Source of the DNA: Flavobacteriales bacterium
Lineage (GTDB): Bacteria > Bacteroidota > Bacteroidia > Flavobacteriales_F > PHOS-HE28
Assembly: GCA_016699575.1 (NCBI GenBank)
Contig: CP064979.1
Coordinates: 3,472,001-3,536,000 of the forward strand
Reading direction: 5' to 3'
Length of the DNA stretch: 64,000 bases
Under the pieces are notes generated by a model. It saw only the letters and a list, made by a program, of their open reading frames with translations. It was not told the origin of the DNA and searched no databases. Below, piece after piece: positions 52,460-60,388 of this stretch. The translations under genes were made by a program, and so were the position numbers. The number at the start of each line of letters is the position of its first letter. The stretch's first letter is position 1.

Positions 52460-52962
52460 ACCTGCCCGCCTTGCTCGCCGCCGCGCGCACCAGTGCGTTG
52501 AAGCGGTTCATCCTCAACCAAGGGCTCAACTTCACCATACCGTTCAACAGCCCGCACGGCTTTCGCGTAGAGCCGATGAAGACGGGCGGCATCCGCGTGC
52601 GCATCCCGTGGTGGCATGTGAACCGCAACCACATCCGCGGCATGCACGCGTGTGCGCTGGCCACTGGGGCCGAGCTGTGCAGCGGCCTTAGCGTGCTTGA
52701 GCACCTGGACCCGAAGCAGTATCGCCTCATCATGGCCAGCCTGCACATGGATTACCACAAGCAGGCCAAGGGAACGGCCCATGCGGTCTGTGTGCCGGAC
52801 CGTGCCACCATCGAGGAAGCGGTCATTGTTCCGCTGCGGTCGCAAGAGAGCGTGCGCTACACCAGCTCGGTGGAAGTCAAGGACGCACAAGACCTGCACG
52901 TGGCCACGGGCACCATCGTATGGCAGGTGAAGGCGTGGAGCAAGGTGAAAACCTCGCGCTGA
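52456..52962 (+). CDS. DUF4442 (hotdog-fold, PaaI-like) protein
   Basis: 168 residues from the ATG at 52456, overlapping the previous stop by 4 bases. NFTIPFNSPHGFRVEPMKTGGIRVRIPWWHVNRNHIRGMHACALATGAELCSGLSVL is the N-terminal part of the family's hotdog fold, where acyl-CoA thioesterases keep an Asn/Asp-x-His-G motif (here NRNHIRGMHA). The substrate is not identifiable. It is coupled to the MazG-like gene. Confidence 0.83.
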   Translation: MNLPALLAAARTSALKRFILNQGLNFTIPFNSPHGFRVEPMKTGGIRVRIPWWHVNRNHIRGMHACALATGAELCSGLSVLEHLDPKQYRLIMASLHMDYHKQAKGTAHAVCVPDRATIEEAVIVPLRSQESVRYTSSVEVKDAQDLHVATGTIVWQVKAWSKVKTSR

Positions 52963-52971
52963 GTCCGAACG

Positions 52972-54075
52972 TCAGTGCTGAATGACAAGGAGCGATGAGC
53001 GCGCACCATCGCTGCCGTTGATCCGCAGGACATACGGCCCGGCCGGCAGTGCTTCCGTTCCGATGCGCGTTGATCCGCTGAGGGCATTGCCTGCAGCGAC
53101 CTGTCGGCCCGAGGCATCCCAAAGGCTGGCTGTGAAGGAACCACGGCCGTTGATCGTGAGGGTTCCGCTGCACGGGTTTGGACCGATCGCGAACTGCTGC
53201 GCCGCATCTGCTTGCACTCCGGTGTTCCCGGAAAGCACGAACTGCTCGAAGAAATCCCAGATGACCTGGCTCGCCTCGAAGTCCTGGTTGGTGACCCCGA
53301 TGGGCAGGCTGGCACCCGGCCATGTGTGGTCGCCGTCCACCACGCGGATCAGCGCTACTTCGGAGCCTGCGGCACCGTTGAGGTGATCCTCGCGCACAGC
53401 CGTGCAGAAATCGAGCAGGACGAGATCAGGATAGGGTGTAATAACCGGTGTAAGGTCGCATCCGTTGTGCCCAACCCAATGGTCTATCGCATCATCGGTG
53501 TCTATGTTCCCCAATCCACCTGCGTATGGCACGATGGCGTCGGCCGTGCCGTTGATCATCATCACAGGCACGGGGCGCGTGGGCTGGCACACCGGTGCAA
53601 GCCCCGGTGTCATGCCGCCGGCCACGCTGGCCACCGCTGCGATCTTGTCGAACATGCTGCATGCGAACAACAAGCTCACCATGCCGCCTTGCGACATGCC
53701 GCATGCATACACACGTTGCGGGTCCACGTTGTGCGAAATGACCAGGTCGTCGATGAGCGCACTCACGAACCCGTAGTCGTCCACCTGGCCCAGGCCGAGG
53801 TTCCAGCTGTTGTTGATGCCATCGGGATACGCCACCACGAACCGCTCGGCATCGGCCACGGCGTTCATCTCACTGTAGAACTCCTGCTGCGCGCCGGTGC
53901 TGGTGAGGCCATGGAAGTTGAGGACCAGTGCGGGGTTTTCGGACGGCTGGAACCCCGGCGGCACATGCAGGAGGTAGGTGCGGTAGATGCCGTCGTTCAA
54001 CAACGAATCAACCGTGGTTTGGGCCGAGAGCGCCCCGGAAGCGACGATCAGAAAAGCGGCGAGCAGGGATTTCAT
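52972..54075 (-). CDS. Secreted LpqC/PHB-depolymerase-like esterase with T9SS type A sorting domain
   Basis: 367 residues from the ATG at 54075, opening the signal peptide MKSLLAAFLIVASGALSAQ. The alpha/beta hydrolase has LVLNFHGLTSTGAQQ (oxyanion region), VYACGMSQGGMVSLLFAC (nucleophile Ser in GMSQGG), a likely Asp in NGTADAIVPYAGG and a His in VVDGDHTWPG. Relatives hydrolyse polyhydroxybutyrate or feruloyl esters; here the substrate is open. The C-terminal AIGPNPCSGTLTINGRGS ... ASGRQVAAG ... GPYVLRIN is a Por sorting domain, so the enzyme is placed outside the cell. Confidence 0.87.
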   Translation of the reverse strand: MKSLLAAFLIVASGALSAQTTVDSLLNDGIYRTYLLHVPPGFQPSENPALVLNFHGLTSTGAQQEFYSEMNAVADAERFVVAYPDGINNSWNLGLGQVDDYGFVSALIDDLVISHNVDPQRVYACGMSQGGMVSLLFACSMFDKIAAVASVAGGMTPGLAPVCQPTRPVPVMMINGTADAIVPYAGGLGNIDTDDAIDHWVGHNGCDLTPVITPYPDLVLLDFCTAVREDHLNGAAGSEVALIRVVDGDHTWPGASLPIGVTNQDFEASQVIWDFFEQFVLSGNTGVQADAAQQFAIGPNPCSGTLTINGRGSFTASLWDASGRQVAAGNALSGSTRIGTEALPAGPYVLRINGSDGARSSLLVIQH

Positions 54076-54104
54076 GCCCCCGAAGATGCGCGGGTTGCTC
54101 GGCC

Positions 54105-54761
54105 TCACGCCAACGTGCTGCGCGACTTGTCGAACGACTTCTTCACCATCCAGGTGACCAGCATCGCCGCGATGGCACCGCTGAATGCCAGTCCCATGTC
54201 TTTCTGCGCGTCCCACATATCGCCCTGCGTGCCCAGGTAAGCCACCCCTTGAGCGGGGAAGAACACCTCGGCCACCAGCCATTCGATCAGTTCATATGCA
54301 CCGCTGAAGCTGAGCGTGATCTCCGCGGGCAGCAGGTAGCACACCCACGTTGGCCAGCGGAAGTGGTTCATGAACCAGTCCCGCATGGGGTAGGCCAGCA
54401 GTAGGCCGAACGAGCAATGCACAATGCGGTCGTAGTGGTTGCGTGCTGTGCCGGTCAGTTCCTGCAGCCAATAGCCGAAGGGGTTCTCGGCGTAGGTGTA
54501 CTCGGCGCCATAGATGTGCAGCAGGATGTAGATGAAGATGAGCGTGTAGCTCAGATCACTGAACCGGAAGCGCCGGTGCGTGAGCGCCAACCCGCCCACG
54601 AAGAGCACCGTGAGCACGTTCTCCGTAACCCAGTTGGCGCGGTCGGTGGTGTTGATGAAGGTCACCGCCCAGCAGATGAGGAAAAGGCCGAGGTAGACCT
54701 TCAGCAGCAAGTGCTCGTTGAACGGGCGCCGGGTGGGGTAGGAAGCAGTGGTGAAGGGCAT
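54105..54761 (-). CDS. DUF2238 family membrane protein
   Basis: 218 residues with about six helices (LGLFLICWAVTFINT; VLTVLFVGGLALTH; LSYTLIFIYILLHIYGAEYTYAE; IVHCSFGLLLAYPMRD; WVCYLLPAEITLSFSGAYELIEWL; AFSGAIAAMLVTWMV). YAENPFGYW, NHYDRIVHCSFGLL, and QGDMWDAQKDMGLAFSGA are the conserved blocks of this family, also called YjdF. Its function is unknown. It lies between the pfkA-like gene and the esterase on the same strand. Confidence 0.88.
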   Translation of the reverse strand: MPFTTASYPTRRPFNEHLLLKVYLGLFLICWAVTFINTTDRANWVTENVLTVLFVGGLALTHRRFRFSDLSYTLIFIYILLHIYGAEYTYAENPFGYWLQELTGTARNHYDRIVHCSFGLLLAYPMRDWFMNHFRWPTWVCYLLPAEITLSFSGAYELIEWLVAEVFFPAQGVAYLGTQGDMWDAQKDMGLAFSGAIAAMLVTWMVKKSFDKSRSTLA

Positions 54762-54777
54762 CCGTCAAGGATAGCGT

Positions 54778-55761
54778 TCACACGGCCAGCATCTGCACCA
54801 AGCGGAAGAGGTCGGGTTCGAGGTGCTTGCGCGTTGCGATGGCTTCGGCGTGCGGGGTGTAGGTGATCTCGCCGCGTACAATGCCCGCCACGCAATGGTG
54901 TTTGCCGGCCAGCAAGCCTTCCACGGCGGCGGTGCCCAGCCGCGCGGCCAGCACGCGGTCCGCCAGCGAGGGACTTCCACCCCGCGCGATGTGCCCCAAC
55001 ACGCTCACCCGGATGTCGAACTGTGGGCAGCGCTGTTTCACCTGCTCGGCCAGCTTGAACGCGCCGCCCTCTTCGTCGCCCTCGGCCACCACCACGATAC
55101 AACTGCCCTTCTCCTTGCTCCGGTGCAGAAGCACGTGCACCAGTTCATCCACGCTCTCCTTGCGTTCCGGCACCATCACGTATTCGGCACCGGCGGCAAT
55201 GCCGGTGTGCAACGCGATGAAGCCCGTGTCCCGGCCCATCACTTCCACGAAGAAGATGCGGCCATAGCTGGCAGCCGTATCGCGCAAGCGGTCAATGGCT
55301 TCCAGCAGCGTGTTGCACGCCGTGTCGAAACCGAGCGTTCGGTCGCTGCCGCCCAGGTCGTTATCGATGGTGCTCGCGATGCCCATCACGCGCACGCCTT
55401 GTTCCGTGGCTAGGGCATGTGCTCCTGTTTGGGTGCCACCGCCACCGATGCAGATCAGCGCTTGCACGCCGGCCGACGACAATTCCAACGCAGCGTTCGC
55501 ACGGCCCTCGGGCGTTTTGAACGCCGTGCTGCGGGCGCTGCGCAGCACCGTGCCACCGCGCTGCACGATGTTGGCCACATCGCGCGGGCCCAGCGGCCGG
55601 AAGTCGCCGCGCACCAGGCCGTCGTAACCGTCCATAACGCCAACGCATTCAATACCATGGAAATGCGCACTGCGCACCACCGCGCGGATGGCAGCGTTCA
55701 TGCCGGGGGCATCACCGCCGGAGGTGAGGACGGCGATGCGGTGGAGGGAAGGGGAGGACAT
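54778..55761 (-). CDS. 6-phosphofructokinase-like protein lacking the GGDG aspartate
   Basis: 327 residues from the ATG at 55761. RIAVLTSGGDAPGMNAAIRAVVR, STIDNDLGGSDRTLGFDTACNTLLEAID (catalytic Asp 127-equivalent), IFFVEVMGRDTGFIALHTGIAAGAEYVMVPE, and LGHIARGGSPSLADRVLAARLG are all classic PfkA blocks. In the normal IGGDGS segment the Asp (metal ligand, about residue 103 in E. coli) is Gly here (CIGGGGTQTG, residues 104-113, codon GGT). Gly104 of the ATP-dependent type is kept. Glycolytic activity is therefore uncertain; the gene is not otherwise degraded. No gene symbol is given for that reason. Confidence 0.85.
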   Translation of the reverse strand: MSSPSLHRIAVLTSGGDAPGMNAAIRAVVRSAHFHGIECVGVMDGYDGLVRGDFRPLGPRDVANIVQRGGTVLRSARSTAFKTPEGRANAALELSSAGVQALICIGGGGTQTGAHALATEQGVRVMGIASTIDNDLGGSDRTLGFDTACNTLLEAIDRLRDTAASYGRIFFVEVMGRDTGFIALHTGIAAGAEYVMVPERKESVDELVHVLLHRSKEKGSCIVVVAEGDEEGGAFKLAEQVKQRCPQFDIRVSVLGHIARGGSPSLADRVLAARLGTAAVEGLLAGKHHCVAGIVRGEITYTPHAEAIATRKHLEPDLFRLVQMLAV

Positions 55762-55821
55762 GGGCCAAGGATAAGCCAAGCATGCCGCCGCCCCTAACAA
55801 GCCCCACCGTACCACGAGTGC

Positions 55822-55891
55822 AATGCGGATGCACGCGCTTGGTTCCAGCCTGTGCGAGGGGTGAGCTTGCTGGGGCCGAGTGCGCTTCGGT
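55822..55891 (+). repeat. Dispersed repeat unit, copy 1 of a 70-bp type
   Basis: It matches 58461-58528 over about 65 bases (GCACGCGCTTGG... GTGCGAGGGGTGAGCTTGC ... GCCGAGTGCG), with some differences. Related shorter units occur at 58389, 59494 and 59538. Confidence 0.65.
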
Positions 55892-55917
55892 AAACGGCAA
55901 GTGGTTAGTTGATTGAA

Positions 55918-55947
55918 TTGGGGGTGTCAAGAGTTGGGCTATGTTTG
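55918..55947 (+). promoter_or_regulatory. Promoter with TTG and TATGTTTG at 19-base spacing
   Basis: TTG at 55918-55920 and a perfect TATGTTTG at 55940-55947 are separated by 19 bases. It is followed by AAGGAG and an ATG at 55954, 200 bases before the TPR-like gene's probable start. Confidence 0.65.
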
Positions 55948-56154
55948 AAGGAGATGCACGTGGCACATGGGCCATACTTGGGGCCGCAGGCCCACGACCG
56001 AAGGACACTCGGCACAGCCGAGGGTCAGCTGACACGCGATTCCCAAGCTCGTCACTCACCCGAGCACGTGCTGAAGGAACCGGATTGGGGTTTCCAGCGA
56101 CACGGTTGGTGGGCGATCGCCAGATGGTCTGCCTGTCGGACCACCTCGCTAGAC

Positions 56155-56856
56155 ATGATGACCAACGCCATGAATGGTTTGGGACTAGTGTGTTGGTCAA
56201 TGTGGTTTGGTTTGTTGCTGGGTTGTTCTGGTAATCAAGAGTCTGATTTGCTTGCTCGAGATGCTCAGGCTGAAAGAGCGATCTTGATTGCGCAAACAAC
56301 CATGCGGCCGGATACTTTGATTCCTGTTCTCACACGTGTAGTTGAATCTGATGGATGTGTTGAGTGTTATCGGGCCCTTGGTGTGGCATACTATCGACTC
56401 GGGGAATTGAGTCATTCCGACTCTGTTTTCCAGAAGGCATTGAGCGTCTATTCTGACAGTGCAAGTAGCGCAGTATTGTACTTGGACTATATCAAGGTGC
56501 TACTTGAACTAGGAAAATCAAATGAGGCGATGTCTGCTACAGGCATAGTACGAGTTGTGAATCCAGGTAGTAGGACTAGATGGTATAACGAGTATCGTTA
56601 TTTTCAAACGAGATATATTTCTGCGCGAGTATCAGGAGATTGTCAGTTGGCATTGAGTTATGTTGATAGCATTGAAATGCTGCAAGGCGCAACAGATGCT
56701 GTGATTGAAGCTTGTGTATGGAACCGATACGTTACCCTAAGGGATTGTTTATTGGATAGCGGGGCTGCCAGAATATATGCGATTGAGAATGAGTTGGATA
56801 CAACAAAGTATGAAATACAACCCCCAGCACGTGCTCGCGCAATGTCATTAAGTTAA
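56155..56856 (+). CDS. TPR-like lipoprotein, 3' end rewritten by an IS insertion
   Basis: 233 residues from the ATG at 56155 (another ATG at 56158). The N-terminus MMTNAMNGLGLVCWSMWFGLLLGCSG has a lipobox LLGC. The body has helical repeats resembling tetratricopeptide repeats (CYRALGVAYYRLGELSHSDSVFQKALSVYSDSAS). The base composition is clearly more AT-rich than the neighbours, suggesting transfer. The IS4 element at 56840 inserted near the end. The original sequence would have ended ...ARARVM and stop, and now ends ...ARARAMSLS and stop within the left IS end. Function unknown. Confidence 0.78.
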   Translation: MMTNAMNGLGLVCWSMWFGLLLGCSGNQESDLLARDAQAERAILIAQTTMRPDTLIPVLTRVVESDGCVECYRALGVAYYRLGELSHSDSVFQKALSVYSDSASSAVLYLDYIKVLLELGKSNEAMSATGIVRVVNPGSRTRWYNEYRYFQTRYISARVSGDCQLALSYVDSIEMLQGATDAVIEACVWNRYVTLRDCLLDSGAARIYAIENELDTTKYEIQPPARARAMSLS

Positions 56857-58281
56857 GGAGTGCCTTGTGCTGTGATCAACGCGGTTGAAAAGTCGCGGTG
56901 TCGAGGGATCAACGGTGATCGGCGGGGAGGCTCTTTGGCCCATGGCACCAAGAGCGAAGCGCAAGACCAACCGTGGGATCCTCGTAACAGTGAGAAGATG
57001 TTTGGCCAGCGACGCATTGAGGGAGACCTTCAGGCGCTCGCCCAAAGACTTCACACGCCAACGCAAGATGCCCTTCAAGAAGGTGGTGCTCTTCATGCTG
57101 AGCCTCTCGCGGCGCAGCCCGCAGCTGGAACTCACGGGCTTCGTGCGCGCCTTCGCCGACGGGGTGCGCAACGTATCGGGCAGTGCCTTCAACCAGAGCA
57201 GAAGGAAGGTGGAGCCCGGGGTGTTCAAGGAACTCATGCGAGTGATGAACCAAGAGTTCTACACCGACAACGACGAGCGTGTGAAGCGCTGGCAAGGCTT
57301 TCGGCTCCTGGCCACCGACGGGTCCATCATCAACCTGCCGCATACCAAGGAACTGGGCGAGCACTACGGCGGCGCGAGCAACCAGCACGGCAACCGCACG
57401 GTGCAGGCGCGTTGCTCGGTGCTCTACGATGTGCTCAACAACATGGTGCTCCATGGCACGCTATCGCCCTGGGCGGTGGGCGAACGTGAACTGGCCTTGC
57501 AGCACTTGCACATGTGCCAAGAGGGCGACCTGATGATCTACGACCGCGGCTATCCCAGCTATGCGCTCATGTCGGCGGTGCTGGAGCGCGGAGCGCATTT
57601 CCTGATCCGTTGCACCCACAAGTTCAACCAGCAGGTGATCGACTTCGTGGCCGGTGGCCTGCACTCGCACACCGTGCCCATGGGCGCTGGCAAGAACACC
57701 CAGCACGGTCGTGGTCCGCAGAGCAATGATCGCATCAACGTACGCATGGTGAAGGTGTTGCTGGACAATGGCGAACTGGAAGTGCTGCTCACATCCTTGA
57801 CCGATGAACAGCGCTATGCGACGGCCGTCTTCAAAGAGTTGTACGCCAAGCGCTGGGGCGTGGAGCGCTTCTACAACACCATCAAGAACATCGCCCGTGT
57901 GGAGCACTTCACCGGACACACCGATGTGGTCATCCAGCAGGATTTCCATGCAGCGCTTTTCATGTGCAACCTGCACGCCCTGCTCCTCGACGAGGCGCAG
58001 GACCAGTTGCCCGCCGAGCACCCCGCGCGCAAGCTCTCCTACAAGATCAACAACAACGTGTCCTTCGGCTACATGAAGCAGGAGGTGATGCGCATCATGG
58101 CCCAAGAGGACGATGAGCAGACCATGCGCGACCTGTCCGAGCTGTTCCTCTCCACCACCGTGCCCATCCGCCCAGGCCGCACTTTCCCACGCGATCGCGA
58201 CAAGTACCGCACACGCGACAAGCCCGTCTATCTCACCAACTCCAAACCGGCCCTGTGAGAACCCTTAACTTAATGACATTG
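56840..58281 (+). mobile_element. IS4-family insertion sequence, complete
   Basis: 1442 bp with a 19-bp perfect terminal inverted repeat (left end CAATGTCATTAAGTTAAGG, right end its reverse complement at 58263-58281). It is flanked by a 10-bp direct repeat CGTGCTCGCG at 56830-56839 and 58282-58291, as expected for IS4-family target duplication. One transposase gene fills it. The intact ends and the clean duplication suggest a recent insertion. Confidence 0.92.
56942..58258 (+). CDS. IS4-family DDE transposase
   Basis: 438 residues from the ATG at 56942; a TTG at 56885 would add 19. The catalytic Asp residues are in LLATDGSIINLPHTKEL and MIYDRGYPSYALM. The Glu lies in the IS4 signature Y-2-R-3-E-6-K, read as YAKRWGVERFYNTIK. 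The frame has no stop or gap and the flanking ends are complete, so the protein is probably functional. It cuts and pastes the element at 10-bp staggered sites. Confidence 0.93.
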   Translation: MAPRAKRKTNRGILVTVRRCLASDALRETFRRSPKDFTRQRKMPFKKVVLFMLSLSRRSPQLELTGFVRAFADGVRNVSGSAFNQSRRKVEPGVFKELMRVMNQEFYTDNDERVKRWQGFRLLATDGSIINLPHTKELGEHYGGASNQHGNRTVQARCSVLYDVLNNMVLHGTLSPWAVGERELALQHLHMCQEGDLMIYDRGYPSYALMSAVLERGAHFLIRCTHKFNQQVIDFVAGGLHSHTVPMGAGKNTQHGRGPQSNDRINVRMVKVLLDNGELEVLLTSLTDEQRYATAVFKELYAKRWGVERFYNTIKNIARVEHFTGHTDVVIQQDFHAALFMCNLHALLLDEAQDQLPAEHPARKLSYKINNNVSFGYMKQEVMRIMAQEDDEQTMRDLSELFLSTTVPIRPGRTFPRDRDKYRTRDKPVYLTNSKPAL

Positions 58282-58291
58282 CGTGCTCGCG

Positions 58292-58832
58292 TGATGTGAG
58301 CAGCGAGCGGATCGCACTGGGCCGACGCTCGGCTTCGCCGAGTGTCCATGGGTCGCGCGCCTATGGCGCCAAGCAACCTGCCCTGCACCGCCTCGGGCGT
58401 ACCGCGATGCACGCGCCCCGTTGCCGCTCGCGTGTGATCCCCCGCAGCGCCTCGGGTGTAACGCGGTGCACGCGCTTGGCTCTAGCCCGTGCGAGGGGTG
58501 AGCTTGCGGGTGCCGAGTGCGGTTCTGTCTAGGGCGTGCCGCTCGTCTCAGCATTATTCAAGGCCTGGGTTGCCCACATGAGCGAAACGCGGCCAATGTG
58601 CAGGGCGCGGCGTATTTCATCACGCTTGTACTTTGCCGAAGCGCTTAGGGCTGTGTAAGCTTCCCCTAAAGTCGGGCCAGCGATAACTGGAGGTCTCAGG
58701 GGCATTTGGGTTGTGGTTGGATTAGCACTGGCGGCCGGTTGTAAGCTTTGCCTGAAGTCGTGTCAGCGATAACTGGAGGCCTAAAGAGGCAGAATGCTGG
58801 TGTGGTGTAGATTCGCTTCAAATCCCGATACC
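58292..58832 (+). other. Non-coding region of degenerate repeats
   Basis: This 541-base gap holds copies of the dispersed repeats: GTGTCC...CTATGGC at 58342-58376, the GCACGCGC unit at 58389-58417, and the 70-bp type at 58461-58528. A separate direct repeat with core CAGCGATAACTGGAGG occurs near 58653-58700 and 58739-58788 (about 86 bases apart). No reading frame here looks like a gene. Confidence 0.65.
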
Positions 58833-59183
58833 ATGCACCTTTCCCTTCGGCTGGCGCTCGTCGCCCCATGTTTTTTGCTTGCATCGCTTTTGGCCAACGC
58901 CCAAGGCGATGCCTGTACCCTGTGCGGCACTTACTACAGCAAGGAGCGTGGCCCCAACCACTGCATGAAGTTGAATGCGGATGGCACGTTCCAACGCTAC
59001 CTGGACTGCGACAAGACGACGGAAGTCTATGAGGAAGGAACATGGACCATCGGCGTGGACATCGCCAACCACCCGGCTGTCGTGCTCAGCAGTGATAGCC
59101 CCACGTTGAAGGAGTGCAAGAAGCACCCCTACGAGTGCGCGCTGATCTACAAGGAAGGCGAGCGCAAGAACACCTTGTGGTAG
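58833..59183 (+). CDS. Small secreted protein, probably truncated by an in-frame amber stop
   Basis: 116 residues from the ATG at 58833, which opens a signal peptide (MHLSLRLALVAPCFLLASLLANAQ). The mature part (GDACTLCGTYYSKERGPNHCMKLNADGTFQRYLDCDKTTEVYEEGTWTIGVD) looks like a small beta-barrel-type domain with five or more Cys. After the TAG the same frame continues for 13 more codons (NDVTFVLKKEPK and stop at 59221), which would make a natural C-terminal strand. Thus TAG may be a nonsense mutation replacing a sense codon after NTLW. A TAGATTCG -7-like box lies at 58808. Function unknown. Confidence 0.72.
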   Translation: MHLSLRLALVAPCFLLASLLANAQGDACTLCGTYYSKERGPNHCMKLNADGTFQRYLDCDKTTEVYEEGTWTIGVDIANHPAVVLSSDSPTLKECKKHPYECALIYKEGERKNTLW

Positions 59184-59230
59184 AACGATGTCACATTCGT
59201 GTTGAAGAAGGAGCCCAAATAGGGCCGCGC

Positions 59231-59494
59231 TCAATCCAGGTTGATCAAGTACGCTGCCCTCAGCATGATGAAATGCTGCATGGGCACGCCTTTGACGCCC
59301 CCCTTGGGTATGACCATGTTGTTGTGCAAGGCGAAGTCGAAGTTGCGCAGTTGGTACCCGGCGCCCGCACGCCAGCCGAAGTGGTAGGTGAGGCCGCCTG
59401 TCAGACCGGTCTCAATGTCGAAGGCTTGGTCCGGCTCACCGTCCGCCCACAGCATGTAGTAGCCTAGGTGCGCACGCCCGTACAACCCCCGCAC
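59231..59494 (-). pseudogene. C-terminal remnant of an outer-membrane beta-barrel protein
   Basis: About 87 residues. YYMLWADGEPDQAFDIETGLTGGLTYHFGWRAGAGYQLRNFDFALHNNMV...HFIMLRAAYLINLD alternates polar and apolar residues, and the end resembles a barrel's last strand. The first codons merge with a dispersed repeat (59494 onward), and no signal peptide is possible, so the 5' part is lost. It points to a repeat-driven deletion. Confidence 0.6.
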
Positions 59495-59800
59495 CGCCTC
59501 GGGTGTAGCGCGGATGCACGCGCTCGGATCGGCCCCGCAGCACCTTGGGTGTAAATCGGATGCAAGCGCTCGGCTTTTCGCCGAGTGCTTCAGTGAGTTT
59601 CTGGCCTCATGGCCTGTTGTTCAGCGAGTATTTACGGAGCTTGCCCGCAAGTGCTCGCCTAGTGCGCTTGAACCTAGGAACGCTTTAGGCTGACACTTGG
59701 CTACAGGGTGTCCCTCGGTCGCGGGCCTATGGCCCCGAGCATGTGGCGCTTTCCGGTGGTGTGCCTGCCCTGCACCCGCCCACCGATATCTTCGCCGCAC
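59495..59800 (+). other. Non-coding gap with dispersed repeats before pyrR
   Basis: Two copies of the GCACGCGCTCGG-type unit (59494-59526 and 59538-59572) and one GTGTCCCTCGG...CTATGGCCC unit (59708-59742) lie here. No PyrR-binding-loop or terminator-antiterminator structure could be confidently drawn before the pyrR start. Confidence 0.55.
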
Positions 59801-60388
59801 ATGCGCCCCGTCACCCTGCTGGACAGCCATGCCTTCGGGCTTACGGTGACGCGGTTGTGCCACCAGCTCATCGAAGACCACGGCGACCTGCGCAATACGG
59901 CCCTTATCGGTCTGCAGCCGCGCGGTGTGCTGTTGTGCCAGCGGTTGCGGAAAGAGCTGCAAGTGATCACCAAGCGCGAACTGCTCTGCGGCGAGCTGGA
60001 CATCACCTTCCACCGCGACGACTTCCGCCAACGCGCGGTGACGGCCACGCCCAGCAGCACCAACATCAACTTCAGCCTCGATGGCCGCCATGTGGTGCTG
60101 GTGGATGATGTGCTCTTCACCGGCCGCACCATCCGTGCCGGGCTCGACGCCCTGCTCTCGTTCGGCCGCCCGGCCAGCGTGCAACTGCTGGTGCTCATCG
60201 ACCGCCGCTTCAGCCGTGAGCTGCCCATACAACCCGACTACGTGGGCCGCTGGGTGGACAGCATCGCCGACCAGCGGGTGAGCGTGGAGTGGAAGGAAAC
60301 CGATGGAAAGGACCGCGTGCTCATCCATGAGAACGCATCTTCGGCCAGCGAACGCCACGCACCCAAAGCCCCCGTCAACGACCCGTGA
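59801..60388 (+). CDS. pyrR: Bifunctional pyr operon regulator / uracil phosphoribosyltransferase
   Basis: 195 residues from the ATG at 59801; the longer frame upstream reads through repeats. VTLLDSHAFGLTVTRLCHQLIEDHGDLRNTALIGLQPRGVLLCQRL, GELDITFHRDDF and the PRPP loop VVLVDDVLFTGRTIRAGLDAL are the PyrR motifs. PyrR binds pyr mRNA in response to UMP in Firmicutes and also salvages uracil; in Bacteroidota the RNA function is less certain. It overlaps pyrB by 4 bases, so the pair is coupled. Confidence 0.93.
   Translation: MRPVTLLDSHAFGLTVTRLCHQLIEDHGDLRNTALIGLQPRGVLLCQRLRKELQVITKRELLCGELDITFHRDDFRQRAVTATPSSTNINFSLDGRHVVLVDDVLFTGRTIRAGLDALLSFGRPASVQLLVLIDRRFSRELPIQPDYVGRWVDSIADQRVSVEWKETDGKDRVLIHENASSASERHAPKAPVNDP

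Larger units (their letters stand above)
55762..56154 (+). other. Non-coding, repeat-bearing gap
   Basis: This gap between pfkA and the TPR-like gene holds one copy of the dispersed unit ending in GCACGCGCTTGG (55822-55891) and an inverted copy of the GGGCCTATGGCCC-type unit (about 55980-56009). A promoter lies at 55918-55947. A translated reading of the frame is possible from an ATG at 55954 but gives only repeat-derived residues. Confidence 0.55.
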
